The translations under genes were made by a program, and so were the position numbers. A stretch of 64,000 nt of DNA, taken from contig NZ_SCOL01000001.1 in assembly GCF_005503015.1 (NCBI RefSeq), positions 1,612,001 to 1,676,000 of the forward strand, in the 5' to 3' direction. Shown piece after piece: positions 44,666-54,592 of the stretch (position 1 is the stretch's first letter; each line of letters starts with the position of its first letter). Origin of the DNA: Bacillus sp. E(2018) (GTDB taxonomy: Bacteria > Bacillota > Bacilli > Bacillales > Fictibacillaceae). A model generated the notes under the pieces. It searched no databases. It saw only the letters and a program-made list of their open reading frames with translations, and was not told the DNA's origin.

Positions 44666-45883
44666 ATGAGCGTACAAGTAAGACCTACATATGAACCGTT
44701 AAATGAATTGACAGTCCTTGATGTGGTAAAACCTTTAGCATTTTTCGGTGCATCCGAACAAAACCAACTGCATGTTAGAGAGATTGGAGATGGCAACTTA
44801 AACCTTGTTTTTCATATAGAAAGCACACTCTCCAAAAAAGCACTGATCGTCAAACAAGCACTTCCATATGCAAAAGTGGTTGGAGAAAGTTGGCCGCTCA
44901 CACTAGACCGTGCACGCATTGAGAGTGAAGCCTTACTAAAAGAAGCCGCATCTGTTCCTCACTTAGTTCCTAAAGTTTTGTATTCAGATTCAACACTTGC
45001 TGTAACGGTTATGGAAGATTTATCTGATCATGTCATTCTTCGAAAAGGGCTTATTGAAGGACAGATCTATCCACAACTTGCTAATGACATTGGAACGTTT
45101 GCAGCTAAGACGGCTTTTTATTCTAGCGACTTTTATCTTCATCCGTTTGAAAAGAAAGAACAAGTGAAACGATTTTCAAACCCTGAACTCTGCAAAATCA
45201 CTGAAGACTTAGTGTTCACAGATCCTTTTTTCAACATCGAAACGAACGACTTTCCTACTGAACTTCAAAGTGAAGTTGATGTAATTTGGAATGACAAAGA
45301 GCTTTTACAAGAGGTAGCTCAACTGCGACTATCATTCTTAACGAAAGCAGAAGTTCTTCTTCATGGAGATCTACATTCTGGAAGCATTTTTGTAAAGAGC
45401 GATTCTACTAAAGTGATTGATCCTGAGTTTGCGTTCTATGGTCCAGCAGGATTTGATATCGCTCACTTCATAGCTAACCTTGCGCTTAATCATCTTTCTC
45501 AGAATGCACATGCAAAAGAGCCATTTCATCGTGAAACTTTACAAACCTACCTCTTACAAACGATTGAAAAAACTTGGGAGACATATACAAATACATTTAC
45601 ACAACTTTGGAGCGAGAAAGCGACTGATCCTTTTGCCAAGATTGAAGGTGTTCTAGAGAATTTCTTAGAAAAAACGTTTCAAGAAGCGATTGGATTTGCT
45701 GGTTGTGAAATCATTCGAAGAACGATTGGACTTGCACATGTAGCTGATCTAGACTCTATACCCCAAAAAGAAGTTGAGCTCTTTTATAAAAAAACAGCGC
45801 TAGAGCTAGGTGCAAAACTGATTAAAAATCAGAGAAAACTTTCAAACATCACAGAACTTACTAACTGGATTAGAGGTGCTTAA
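44666..45883 (+). CDS. mtnK: 5-methylthioribose kinase
   Basis: 405 residues. [12 protein letters not shown] is the glycine loop, VKQALPYAK the ATP-binding lysine, [13 protein letters not shown] the catalytic loop and [18 protein letters not shown] the metal-binding segment of the kinase fold. It phosphorylates methylthioribose at C1. First gene after the S-box; mtnA starts three bases after its stop. Confidence 0.96.
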   Translation: MSVQVRPTYEPLNELTVLDVVKPLAFFGASEQNQLHVREIGDGNLNLVFHIESTLSKKALIVKQALPYAKVVGESWPLTLDRARIESEALLKEAASVPHLVPKVLYSDSTLAVTVMEDLSDHVILRKGLIEGQIYPQLANDIGTFAAKTAFYSSDFYLHPFEKKEQVKRFSNPELCKITEDLVFTDPFFNIETNDFPTELQSEVDVIWNDKELLQEVAQLRLSFLTKAEVLLHGDLHSGSIFVKSDSTKVIDPEFAFYGPAGFDIAHFIANLALNHLSQNAHAKEPFHRETLQTYLLQTIEKTWETYTNTFTQLWSEKATDPFAKIEGVLENFLEKTFQEAIGFAGCEIIRRTIGLAHVADLDSIPQKEVELFYKKTALELGAKLIKNQRKLSNITELTNWIRGA

Positions 45884-45885
45884 AC

Positions 45886-46953
45886 ATGACTGTAGCTGAA
45901 AAGTGGGTTCCTTCTGTTCGATACAGAGGTAACCACCTTCTTATATTAGATCAACAACAACTTCCCCATCACACGGTTTACTTAAACGTAACCACGATTG
46001 AACACGTATGGGATGCCATTTCCAAACTTAAAGTTCGAGGCGCTCCTGCGATCGGAATTGCTGCAGCGTTCGGACTCGCACTTTGGAGTAATTCTGAGAC
46101 AGAGGCCGATCATTCTTCGTTTTTATCAAAATTACAAAAACAAAGAGATTACTTAGCCTCCTCTCGCCCGACAGCTGTTAATTTATTTTGGGCTTTAGAC
46201 CGAGTTGTGGCATCTGCTGAACGATCCGCTTCTGTAGAAGAGGCGAAAAAAAACATTGAAGCTGAAGCACTTTTATTTCAAGAAGAAGACGAGAATACTT
46301 GCAGAAAGATCGGTGAGTACGCCTTATCGCTACTTCAAGACGGAGATGCTGTTATGACGATCTGTAATGCGGGTGCCATCGCGACAAGCAAATATGGAAC
46401 AGCTTTAGCACCTTTTCATCTTGCAAAAGAGCAGGGCTGGAATCTTTCTGTATATGCGAACGAAACGCGTCCTGTCTTACAAGGATCTCGTTTAACAGCA
46501 TGGGAGCTCCAAGCAAACGATATTGATGTGACCTTGATCACAGATAATATGGCAGCCCACACGCTTAAAACAAAGAACATTAAAGCGGTTATCGTTGGAT
46601 GTGACCGAGTAGCAGCGAATGGAGATACAGCAAACAAGATCGGAACTTTTGGGCTTGCTCTTCAAGCAAAAGCACTTAGTATTCCCTTCTATGTAGCTTG
46701 TCCTCTATCTACCTTGGATTTAAAAACAACAAGCGGTGATGATATTCCGATCGAAGAACGTCCAGAAGAAGAAGTCACTCATCTAAACGGTGTTCGTATT
46801 GCACCGGAAGGAATAAAAGTATTCAACCCAGCTTTCGATGTCACTCCTGCTGAATACATTTCAGCGATCATTACAGAAAAAGGGATCGTGAGCGGCAATT
46901 ATCGAGAAGCGCTAGCCACACTTAAGGAGGATGAAAAGATTGAAACCTTATAG
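45886..46953 (+). CDS. mtnA: Methylthioribose-1-phosphate isomerase
   Basis: 355 residues of the eIF2B-alpha-like fold. [13 protein letters not shown], the catalytic Cys in [17 protein letters not shown] and the Asp in [18 protein letters not shown] are intact. It isomerises methylthioribose 1-phosphate to methylthioribulose 1-phosphate. Its last codons overlap the start of the binding-protein gene, coupling it to the ABC transporter. Confidence 0.96.
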   Translation: MTVAEKWVPSVRYRGNHLLILDQQQLPHHTVYLNVTTIEHVWDAISKLKVRGAPAIGIAAAFGLALWSNSETEADHSSFLSKLQKQRDYLASSRPTAVNLFWALDRVVASAERSASVEEAKKNIEAEALLFQEEDENTCRKIGEYALSLLQDGDAVMTICNAGAIATSKYGTALAPFHLAKEQGWNLSVYANETRPVLQGSRLTAWELQANDIDVTLITDNMAAHTLKTKNIKAVIVGCDRVAANGDTANKIGTFGLALQAKALSIPFYVACPLSTLDLKTTSGDDIPIEERPEEEVTHLNGVRIAPEGIKVFNPAFDVTPAEYISAIITEKGIVSGNYREALATLKEDEKIETL

Positions 46954-48076
46954 AGTCTTGGCAACCGCTTGCCTAACAACTGCTTTGTTCTTAACAGGAT
47001 GCACCAATGAACAAGATGCTCTTTCCAATAAGACAGAAGCCAAACCAACTGCCGCAAATGAGTCACAATCAAAACAAAAAAATACCGTTACAACATCTAG
47101 CAAAGTTCCAGAACAGCTTCAGAAGCCTTTAAAAATCGCTTCGATCAACCAGTTCTCTATTGGTACTTTTTCTTCTCAATATATTAGTGGCGTAAAGAAG
47201 CAAGTTGAAGAGTTCGGTGGTGAGGTACAGATCTATAACGCTGATAACGATCTTTCAAAAATGGCAGCATATGTTGAAACAGCCGTTAACCAACAAGTTG
47301 ATGGAATCTTAATCGATCATGGTCGTGCTGATGCTATCGCACCAAGTGTAAAAAAAGCAGTTGCAGCAGGAATTCCTGTTGTCGCTTTTGATAGTGATAT
47401 CAACATACCAGGGGTAACCGTTATAGACCAGGATGACTATAGCCTTTCGTGGAATGCTTTACGAAGCATGGCGCAAGACTTAAATGGAAAAGGTGAGATC
47501 ATATACGTTTGGGTAGGCGGTTTCACACCGATGGAACGAAGAAACGTTATGTATGAAGCTTTCAAGAAGCGTTATCCTTCGATAAAAGAGATCGCTCGTT
47601 TTGGTACTGCAACACAGAATACAGCCCTTGATACACAGTCACAAATGGAAGCTTTACTACAGAAATATCCGAAAAAAGGGGATATTGACGCTGTATTCGC
47701 TCCTTGGGACGAATTTGCTAAAGGCGTAACGCGTGCGATTCAACAAGCAGGACGTGACGAGATTAAAGTATATGGAATCGACTTAAGTGACGAAGATCTG
47801 CAACTGATGCAAGAAAGTGATAGTCCGTGGGTGTCAACCGCTGCAACTGATCCTGCTGATGTTGGGAAATTGCAAGTGCGTTTTCTTTACCAAAAAGTAG
47901 CCGGTGAAGAAACACCACAAATTTATAGTGTTCAACCTCACCTTGTAGAAAAAGAGGATCTGCCTAAATCTAAGGTATCTATGGATGAGATCAGTAAGTA
48001 TGTGGAAGGCTGGGGCAAATCTGATGCTGGAACATCACCATGGATGGAAAACTTACGTAAGGATAACAAACAATGA
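46940..48076 (+). CDS. Sugar-type ABC transporter substrate-binding lipoprotein (probable methylthioribose)
   Basis: 378 residues from the TTG at 46940 behind AAGGAGGATGAAAAGA; an ATG at 46931 overlaps the ribosome site itself. Signal peptide ends at the lipobox LTGC. The mature protein is a type 1 periplasmic-binding fold (ribose/galactose-binding class): [52 protein letters not shown]. It overlaps mtnA and the ATPase gene, under the same S-box, so its ligand is most likely methylthioribose. Ligand assignment is inference. Confidence 0.85.
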   Translation: MKPYRVLATACLTTALFLTGCTNEQDALSNKTEAKPTAANESQSKQKNTVTTSSKVPEQLQKPLKIASINQFSIGTFSSQYISGVKKQVEEFGGEVQIYNADNDLSKMAAYVETAVNQQVDGILIDHGRADAIAPSVKKAVAAGIPVVAFDSDINIPGVTVIDQDDYSLSWNALRSMAQDLNGKGEIIYVWVGGFTPMERRNVMYEAFKKRYPSIKEIARFGTATQNTALDTQSQMEALLQKYPKKGDIDAVFAPWDEFAKGVTRAIQQAGRDEIKVYGIDLSDEDLQLMQESDSPWVSTAATDPADVGKLQVRFLYQKVAGEETPQIYSVQPHLVEKEDLPKSKVSMDEISKYVEGWGKSDAGTSPWMENLRKDNKQ

Positions 48077-49578
48077 CGATACTCTCATTAACTTCTATAC
48101 AAAAATCGTTTGGTGAACAGATTGTATTAAAAGGAGTGGACTTTACCGTGAAGAGCGGTGAGGTCCATGCTCTTTTAGGAGCAAATGGTGCTGGTAAGAG
48201 TACACTCATGAAGATACTCTCTGGGGACTATGAGCGTGATGGCGGTAATATTACTTTGAATGAAAAAGAACTGACGATTAAAACACCAGCTCACGCAAAA
48301 TCAGCTGGCATTGAAATGGTTGTGCAAGAAGTAGATACTGCTCTCGTCTCTTCTTTAAGTATCGCAGAGAACGTAACGATGAATACTTTTATCACGGGTC
48401 CTGCCTTCTTCTCCTGGAAAAAAAGATATAAAGTGGCTCAAGAGCTACTGAACAGGGTTGGCTTAAAACTTGATCCAGCCATGCCCCTCTCTCAATGTTC
48501 TTTAGCAGAAAAACAGCTAGTACTGATTGCAAAAGCAATTTCTGAAGATATCTCTTTTATTATTTTAGATGAACCTACAGCCGCACTTAGTACGAAAGAA
48601 GCTCAACATCTGTTTCATGTTCTTCGTGAACTTCAGATGCAAGATGTGGGCATTATCTATATTTCACACCGCTTACCTGAGATTATGGAACTGTCAACAA
48701 GAGTAACAGTCTTAAAAGATGGATACGTCACTCTATCAAAAGAAACATCTCACTGCTCTTCTGAAGAGATCGTTCGTGCGATGTTAGGCAACGAATTGGT
48801 TGAACTATTTAACGATGAAGAAGATAGAATGCTAGGCGATACCCTATTAGAAGCCAAGCAGTTCAAAGTTCCTACTACAGGTGAAACCGTATCACTATCT
48901 GTACGAGAAGGAGAGATTGTTGGCGTAGCCGGATTAGTAGGTGCAGGTAAGACAGAAACGGCAAGAGCAATGTTTGGTGCAGATCCATCAAAAGATTCTC
49001 TTTACATGAAAGGAAAAAAAGTAAGAATATCGAATCCTCAAAAAGCGATTTCGGCCGGTATTGGGTTCGTACCAGAAGAACGACGTAAAGAAGGAATACT
49101 AGTTGATTACAATGTAATTGAAAACTTAACACTTCCTGTCTTAAAACAGTTTACAAAGTTCGGTTTCATCCAAAGAAAACAAGAAAAAAAAGAAGCTGAA
49201 AAATGGATTAAACAGCTTGGTATCAAGACACAAAAATCGTCTCTTCTTCTGAACCATTTAAGTGGAGGTAATCAACAAAAAGCATCGATCGGTAAATGGC
49301 TTCTTACAGACGGAGATGTATTTATTTTCGATGAGCCGACTAAAGGTATTGATGTTGGAGCTAAACAAGATGTGTTTCAATGCATTAAGAACTTAGCCGC
49401 TAACAAAAAAGGAGTTCTCTATTTTACGAGCGAGATACAAGAACTGCTCGCTTTTTGTGACCGAATCCTTGTCATGTATGATGGGAAAATTGCCGGAGAA
49501 TTAAACAAACACGAAGCTACCACTGAAAAAATTATGCACTATGCAACTGGAGGTCATTATGGCACAGTACGTTCATAA
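48073..49578 (+). CDS. Sugar-type ABC transporter ATPase, two nucleotide-binding domains
   Basis: 501 residues, RbsA/MglA class. First domain: Walker A GANGAGKST and Walker B FIILDEPTAAL, with a degraded signature (CSLAEKQ). Second domain: Walker A-like GLVGAGKTE, signature LSGGNQQK and Walker B VFIFDEPTKGID. It powers the importer formed with the permease and lipoprotein. Overlaps both neighbours by a few bases. Confidence 0.93.
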   Translation: MTILSLTSIQKSFGEQIVLKGVDFTVKSGEVHALLGANGAGKSTLMKILSGDYERDGGNITLNEKELTIKTPAHAKSAGIEMVVQEVDTALVSSLSIAENVTMNTFITGPAFFSWKKRYKVAQELLNRVGLKLDPAMPLSQCSLAEKQLVLIAKAISEDISFIILDEPTAALSTKEAQHLFHVLRELQMQDVGIIYISHRLPEIMELSTRVTVLKDGYVTLSKETSHCSSEEIVRAMLGNELVELFNDEEDRMLGDTLLEAKQFKVPTTGETVSLSVREGEIVGVAGLVGAGKTETARAMFGADPSKDSLYMKGKKVRISNPQKAISAGIGFVPEERRKEGILVDYNVIENLTLPVLKQFTKFGFIQRKQEKKEAEKWIKQLGIKTQKSSLLLNHLSGGNQQKASIGKWLLTDGDVFIFDEPTKGIDVGAKQDVFQCIKNLAANKKGVLYFTSEIQELLAFCDRILVMYDGKIAGELNKHEATTEKIMHYATGGHYGTVRS

Positions 49579-50596
49579 AGAACACGTTGAGAACGATCTA
49601 AACACGTCTAAACTCTCACTTCAAGAAAAGATATTTCCTTTTCTTTACCGATACGGCACCCTTCTTGTCATATTATTAACCGTTATTGGATTTAGTCTAG
49701 CAAATGACAAGTTTCTAAGCTATCAAAACTTTACAGATATCTTACGCTCTGTTTCTATCATTACGTTGCTCGCGATTGGTGTAACTATCTCTCTAATCGT
49801 TGGTGGTTTTGACCTTTCTGTCGGATCAACGGCAAGCCTTGCAACCGTTACGAGTGCCGCTGCTCTCGTTCTCTATCGCCAAGAAACGATTATCGCCATT
49901 CTCATCCCGATTGCAATTGGTTTATTAGTAGGTCTATTAAACTCATTCTTTGTTGTAAAAGTGAGACTGCCAGACCTTCTCGCAACACTTGCTGTTATGT
50001 ATATCATCAATGGTTTGCACCTTACATTCACAAAAGGATTTTCAATCTACAACAATATGCCCCTATCAGAAGGTGGAACAGCTCCTGGTGTTTTCCTTCC
50101 TTCTTTCTTATTTATTGGTCAAGGTGAAATATGGTCTGTTCCAGTTCCCGTCATTATCATGCTGATCGCCGTTATTGTCGTTCATGTCATCCTACAGCAG
50201 ACTCGTTTTGGCAGATTATTGTATATTACAGGCGGAAATGAAGAAGCAGCCCGATTATCCGGTGTGCCTGTTCAGCGTTACAAGATGTATGCTTATCTTT
50301 TATCTGCATTCTTTGCTACTCTTGCTGGTATTCTATTAGCCGCACGAATTGGAACCGGTCAAGTGTCTGCTGGTGCTCCTTTGTTAATGGATGGTGTTGC
50401 AGCTGCATTTATTGGCTTTTCTGTTTTTGGTGCAGGGAAACCGAATGTGATCGGCACATTTGTTGGTGCCGTTTTGATCGGTATACTCCTTAATGGTTTA
50501 ACGATGTTAAACGTTCCTTACTATGCACAAGATATCGTAAAAGGTTCTATTTTAATTGGAGCCCTAGCGTTTATGTATTATGAAAAGAAAAAATAA
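49559..50596 (+). CDS. Sugar-type ABC transporter permease
   Basis: 345 residues from the ATG at 49559 after GGAGGTCATT. Eight to ten hydrophobic helices; SLIVGGFDLSVGSTASLATV, DLLATLAVMYIINGL and RFGRLLYITGGNEEAARLSGV are typical of RbsC/MglC-type permeases. Only one permease gene is present, so a homodimer is expected. Last gene of the mtnKA-transporter operon, 72 bp before a terminator. Confidence 0.93.
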   Translation: MAQYVHKEHVENDLNTSKLSLQEKIFPFLYRYGTLLVILLTVIGFSLANDKFLSYQNFTDILRSVSIITLLAIGVTISLIVGGFDLSVGSTASLATVTSAAALVLYRQETIIAILIPIAIGLLVGLLNSFFVVKVRLPDLLATLAVMYIINGLHLTFTKGFSIYNNMPLSEGGTAPGVFLPSFLFIGQGEIWSVPVPVIIMLIAVIVVHVILQQTRFGRLLYITGGNEEAARLSGVPVQRYKMYAYLLSAFFATLAGILLAARIGTGQVSAGAPLLMDGVAAAFIGFSVFGAGKPNVIGTFVGAVLIGILLNGLTMLNVPYYAQDIVKGSILIGALAFMYYEKKK

Positions 50597-50649
50597 AACA
50601 TACATGGATGTTTTTCGGTAGTAGTTGCTTTCCGTTTAAAAGAATCTAG

Positions 50650-50693
50650 CAAAAAAACAGCACACTCTTTACAGAGTTGTGCTGTTTTTTGGT
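50650..50693. terminator. Bidirectional terminator
   Basis: AACAGCACACTCT and AGAGTTGTGCTGTT pair with A and T runs on both sides. It ends the transporter operon, and the last codons of the GGDEF-EAL gene lie inside the stem. Confidence 0.85.
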
Positions 50694-52447
50694 AATAAGA
50701 AAGTCCTTAAAAATTCACTCGCTTCACAAGCAGGCATAGGCTTGCTGATTATGTATCCCTGAGCAGTGTGACAGCCATACTCTTGAAGTAATTTCATCTG
50801 TTCATGTGTTTCTACACCTTCTGCCACAGTTGACAGAGAGAGTCCTTCACACATCATGATGATTGCTTTAATGATCGCTGCATCACTCGTGTTAAAGAAG
50901 TCATCGCTAAGATGTCTGATAAAGCTTTGATCAATTTTCAAATAATCGACCGGAAAATCTTTTAAATAACTAAGAGAACTATAACCTGTACCAAAATCGT
51001 CGATCGATAAACGAACTCCTAGCTCTCTTAATTCTTGCATGATGCTGATGCTGTATTGTACATTTTGAATCATCGTACTCTCTGTTAATTCTAAGTGTAA
51101 ATATTCCGCGGAAATTCCTGCCGTTTCTATCGCTTCTTTTACTTCATATACAAATGATAACCTTTGAAACTGTCTACCAGATACATTAACAGAAACAGAA
51201 AGATAAGGTGCCACACTATCATGCCATCTCTTTAGTTGTTTACAAGATTCGAACAGAACAAACCGGCCGATCTCATCAATAAGCCCGATCTCTTCTGCCA
51301 AAGGAATGAACTGCATTGGAGAAACCAGCCCCAATTCAGGATGATTCCATCTTACAAGCGCCTCAAATCCAAGAATTCTTTCCGTTTTTAAACAAAATTG
51401 AGGTTGAAAATAGGGTTCTAGCTCCCCCTTTTGAACAGCCTTACGTAGAAAGCCTTCGAGCTTTAGCCGTTCAAGTGTGAATTCGTTCATATCCCCCGTA
51501 AAGAATTCACGTTTTCCTCTGCCCTTTTCTTTTGCTTTATGAAGAGCGGTGTCGGCATTCTTAATGAGAACATCGGCACTCGTGCTATCATTTGGGTAGA
51601 TGCTGACCCCAATCGACGTACTAACCGTATACTCTTGGCCATCTAGATAGATCGGTAATTGAAGTGCTTCTTCTATCCGATCTGCTGTATCGATCACGTC
51701 TGCTGGCTTTTCAATCGTTAAGATTAACGTAAATAAGTCCCCAGCAAACCGGCATAGCAAATCTTGACTATGGATTACTTGTCTAAGCTGATTGCTTACA
51801 TGCCTTAACACAACGTCTCCAATATGGTGACCTAAACTTTCATTTATGATCTTAAAATGATCAATATCCACAAACATCACAGCTAATAAGTGGTTCGCAG
51901 GATCACTTTCAGAAACGAGTTCTCTTAACCTTTTTTCAAATAAACTTCGATTTGGTAAACCTGTTAACGAGTCGTGAAATGCAAGTTGTTCGATCTCTTC
52001 TTCCGCTTTTTGCTGCCAAGTAATGTTCTTACCGATCCCATATACACCAACTACTTGATCGTTTACAACGATTGGAATGTTCGTGATGCTGCTTAAAATG
52101 TGCCCGCCATCTTTTTTCTTAATATTTGCAACAAAATTTTGCGGTTTATCATGTACGGCGAGCCTGAAGTGTTCAACAACCCGTTTGTGATCTTCATCGC
52201 ACACAAATTGCAGAGCGTGGTTTGTGAGCAACTCTTCTTCTGAATACTCTAAAGACTGAACGAGCGCATGGTTCACACTCGTTATATAACCTTGTAGATC
52301 CATAGAATAGATCATATCTGGATTATGATCGAACAACGACTTATAGCGCTGTTCCGATTCAATTAAGTTATCATTAAGCTCTTCCATCTCTTTTGTATTC
52401 ATCTTGATTAAATGAGATAGCGCTAAATATTCATCCATCTCTTTCAT
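50669..52447 (-). CDS. PAS-GGDEF-EAL protein, probable c-di-GMP phosphodiesterase
   Basis: 592 residues: short coiled-coil, PAS at about 31-145 (SLFDHNPDMIYSMDLQGYIT), GGDEF domain at 150-315 and EAL domain at 335-580. The GGDEF signature is degenerate (AGDLF at 235-239), so cyclase activity is unlikely. The EAL side is intact: FEALVRW, ELTES, IDDFGTGYSSLSYLKDF, LKIDQSFI and VAEGVET. No membrane helix, so a soluble PAS-regulated phosphodiesterase is the best reading. The ATG follows GAGGTGTAAGA. Single gene. Confidence 0.88.
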   Translation of the reverse strand: MKEMDEYLALSHLIKMNTKEMEELNDNLIESEQRYKSLFDHNPDMIYSMDLQGYITSVNHALVQSLEYSEEELLTNHALQFVCDEDHKRVVEHFRLAVHDKPQNFVANIKKKDGGHILSSITNIPIVVNDQVVGVYGIGKNITWQQKAEEEIEQLAFHDSLTGLPNRSLFEKRLRELVSESDPANHLLAVMFVDIDHFKIINESLGHHIGDVVLRHVSNQLRQVIHSQDLLCRFAGDLFTLILTIEKPADVIDTADRIEEALQLPIYLDGQEYTVSTSIGVSIYPNDSTSADVLIKNADTALHKAKEKGRGKREFFTGDMNEFTLERLKLEGFLRKAVQKGELEPYFQPQFCLKTERILGFEALVRWNHPELGLVSPMQFIPLAEEIGLIDEIGRFVLFESCKQLKRWHDSVAPYLSVSVNVSGRQFQRLSFVYEVKEAIETAGISAEYLHLELTESTMIQNVQYSISIMQELRELGVRLSIDDFGTGYSSLSYLKDFPVDYLKIDQSFIRHLSDDFFNTSDAAIIKAIIMMCEGLSLSTVAEGVETHEQMKLLQEYGCHTAQGYIISKPMPACEASEFLRTFLLPKNSTTL

Positions 52448-52561
52448 TCTTACACCTCATCTGTCCAATGAACCCTATTATATAGCGATACGTTTCTATC
52501 ATTTATATCGGTGTACAGGAGGCATTGTTAACAAAACAATAGATGGTTATTTTATCCAAAT

Positions 52562-52592
52562 AAAAAAAGCCACCCTGTAAAGAGCGACTTTT
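52562..52592 (-). terminator. Probable terminator after yisL
   Basis: On the minus strand AAAAGTCGCTC and GGGTGGCTTTT pair with several G-T wobbles, then a T run. Confidence 0.55.
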
Positions 52593-52599
52593 AAAAGTA

Positions 52600-52956
52600 T
52601 TAACCAAGAACAGAATAACCGTAGAATAACACTAATAATAAAGTAATCCAGAAAAACACCCAATTAAGCAGGCGGCTCTCACCACGTTTTCTTTGTACGA
52701 GAATGATTTCCATCAATCCGATGAGGACAACTCCTAAAGTTCCTTTAATGATGATCGGCCCTTGATTAACGATGCCAGGGTCCGTTAGATAGCCAGCAAG
52801 CATGTGGCCACCTGTTGCTAGAATTGCTAAGTACAAAACGCGCAGGATCATATGCAAAATTTTTGATTTTTTTCCGGCATTTTTTTTGTATAGCATATAC
52901 GTTACAAAAAACAAAATTAACGCCAGAAACCATGATGTTACGTGAGCATGAATCAT
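52600..52956 (-). CDS. yisL: YisL family membrane protein (DUF1516)
   Basis: 118 residues with four hydrophobic helices (WFLALILFFVTYML, LYLAILATGGHMLAGYL, IKGTLGVVLIGLMEIIL, FFWITLLLVLFYGYSVL). This is the YisL/DUF1516 layout of Bacillaceae, with the histidine after the first MIHAHV. The ATG follows AGGAGGATATATTT. Function unknown. Confidence 0.88.
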   Translation of the reverse strand: MIHAHVTSWFLALILFFVTYMLYKKNAGKKSKILHMILRVLYLAILATGGHMLAGYLTDPGIVNQGPIIIKGTLGVVLIGLMEIILVQRKRGESRLLNWVFFWITLLLVLFYGYSVLG

Positions 52957-53044
52957 AAATATATCCTCCTATGTATAATTCTCCATATAACTATACCATG
53001 AACTGCTATAAACTAGGCAATCAAATGAGTTCCCTCTGTAAAGT

Positions 53045-53065
53045 AAGCACTTTCATTGCTATAAT
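53045..53065 (+). promoter_or_regulatory. rocD promoter: possible sigma-L site overlapping a sigma-A -10
   Basis: AAGCAC (53045-53050), five bases, then TTGCT (53056-53060) resembles the -24/-12 promoter TGGCAC-N5-TTGCW, with two mismatches in the first half. A perfect TATAAT follows at 53060-53065, so an ordinary promoter is equally possible. In B. subtilis rocDEF is sigma-L and RocR dependent. Confidence 0.35.
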
Positions 53066-53103
53066 AGCAATGTGAGAAATCTTGCAGAATAGAGGTGTTT
53101 CCT

Positions 53104-54312
53104 TTGAAACAGACAGAAACGAAAAATACGGAAACTGTAATTTCAAAAACGGAACAATATGGTGCACAAAACTATCATCCGCTTCCTATCGTTATCTCGG
53201 TAGCCGAAGGTGTATGGGTAACAGATCCAGAAGGTAACCGCTACATGGACATGCTAAGTGCATATTCTGCGGTAAATCAAGGGCACCGTCACCCTAAAAT
53301 TATTCAAGCACTAAAAGATCAAGCAGACAAAGTTACACTAACATCACGTGCATTCCATAACGATCAACTTGGAGACTTTTATGAAAAAGTTTCAAGTCTA
53401 ACGAAGAAAGATATGGTACTACCGATGAACACTGGTGCTGAAGCTGTTGAGACAGCTATTAAAGCGGTTCGCCGTTGGGCATATGATGTAAAAGGTGTTG
53501 CGGATAATCAAGCTGAGATCATCGTTTGTGAAGGAAACTTCCATGGCCGTACGATGACTGCTGTGTCGATGTCATCTGATCCTGATTACCAACGTGGGTT
53601 CGGTCCTATGCTACCAGGGATCAAAGTGATTCCTTACGGTGACTTAGACGCCCTGAAAGCAGCTATTACACCTAATACCGCTGCATTCATTCTAGAGCCG
53701 ATCCAAGGTGAAGCAGGAATCGTTATTCCACGTGAAGGTTTCTTGAAAGAAGCGCTTGATGTTTGTAAGTCTGAAAATGTTCTCTTTGTAGCTGATGAAA
53801 TTCAATCAGGACTTGGACGTTCAGGTAAAATGTTTGCTTGTGACTGGGAAGAGATCGAGCCAGACATGTACATCTTAGGAAAAGCACTTGGCGGTGGCGT
53901 AATGCCAATCTCTTGTGTAGCAGCAAACCGTGAAGTACTTGGCGTGTTCAATCCTGGATCTCACGGATCAACTTTCGGTGGAAACCCGCTTTCTTGTGCA
54001 GTATCAGTCGCTTCTGTAGACGTGCTTGTAGAAGAAAACCTAGTTGAGCGTTCACTTAAACTTGGTGAATATTTCTTAGATGAGTTAAAGAAGATCGATA
54101 ATCCAGTAATCAAAGAAGTTCGTGGTAAAGGTCTGTTTATCGGTGTTGAATTGAACGAACCCGCTCGTCCTTATTGTGAGCGTTTAAAAGAGCAGGGCTT
54201 GTTATGTAAAGAAACACATGAAAACGTTATTCGTTTCGCACCGCCATTGATCATTTCTGATGAAGATCTAGATTGGGCGATCGAACGCATTAAAAAAGTA
54301 CTTTCTGTTTAG
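53104..54312 (+). CDS. rocD: Ornithine aminotransferase
   Basis: 402 residues, PLP-dependent class III. Starts at TTG 53104 ([15 protein letters not shown]) behind GAGGTGTTTCC; the upstream in-frame GTG overlaps that site. [43 protein letters not shown] and the PLP lysine Lys260 in [10 protein letters not shown] are present. It transfers the delta-amino group of ornithine to 2-oxoglutarate in arginine/ornithine catabolism. Single gene here; rocE and rocF are not adjacent. Confidence 0.95.
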   Translation: MKQTETKNTETVISKTEQYGAQNYHPLPIVISVAEGVWVTDPEGNRYMDMLSAYSAVNQGHRHPKIIQALKDQADKVTLTSRAFHNDQLGDFYEKVSSLTKKDMVLPMNTGAEAVETAIKAVRRWAYDVKGVADNQAEIIVCEGNFHGRTMTAVSMSSDPDYQRGFGPMLPGIKVIPYGDLDALKAAITPNTAAFILEPIQGEAGIVIPREGFLKEALDVCKSENVLFVADEIQSGLGRSGKMFACDWEEIEPDMYILGKALGGGVMPISCVAANREVLGVFNPGSHGSTFGGNPLSCAVSVASVDVLVEENLVERSLKLGEYFLDELKKIDNPVIKEVRGKGLFIGVELNEPARPYCERLKEQGLLCKETHENVIRFAPPLIISDEDLDWAIERIKKVLSV

Positions 54313-54324
54313 ATCATGTACTGA

Positions 54325-54356
54325 GGCTGACTCTTTTTAGAGTCAGCTTTTTTTGT
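54325..54356 (+). terminator. Terminator after rocD
   Basis: GGCTGACTCT and AGAGTCAGCT pair around TTTT, then a long T run. Confidence 0.9.
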
Positions 54357-54397
54357 GCTTTAATTGAGCTCAGTTTCACATACGCACTAGGGTATTA

Positions 54398-54523
54398 ATC
54401 CCCTAGTTTGATAGATGAATCCACAACTTTTATGAATAAATCCAAAAGTTTTAGCTGTTTATCCAGAAGTTTTAACTCTCAATCCAAAAGTTTTCACTGT
54501 TTATCCACGAGTCTACAAATATC
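54398..54523. repeat. Six degenerate direct repeats with exact 21-bp period
   Basis: Units start at 54398, 54419, 54440, 54461, 54482 and 54503. They read ATCCCCTAGTTTGATAG, ATCCACAACTTTTATG, ATCCAAAAGTTTTAGC, ATCCAGAAGTTTTAAC, ATCCAAAAGTTTTCAC and ATCCACGAGTCTACAA. The consensus is ATCCANAAGTTTT plus eight variable bases. No gene crosses it. The remaining sequence between rocD and the SDR gene is terminators only. Confidence 0.75.
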
Positions 54524-54559
54524 GACATCTACACTGAAACTTATACCCCTCATATAACT

Positions 54560-54586
54560 AAAAAAAGAAGCAGCCATAGCTGCTTC
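54560..54586 (-). terminator. Terminator after the SDR gene
   Basis: GAAGCAGC and GCTGCTTC pair around CATA, with a T run on the minus strand. Confidence 0.85.
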
Positions 54587-54592
54587 TTCCTT

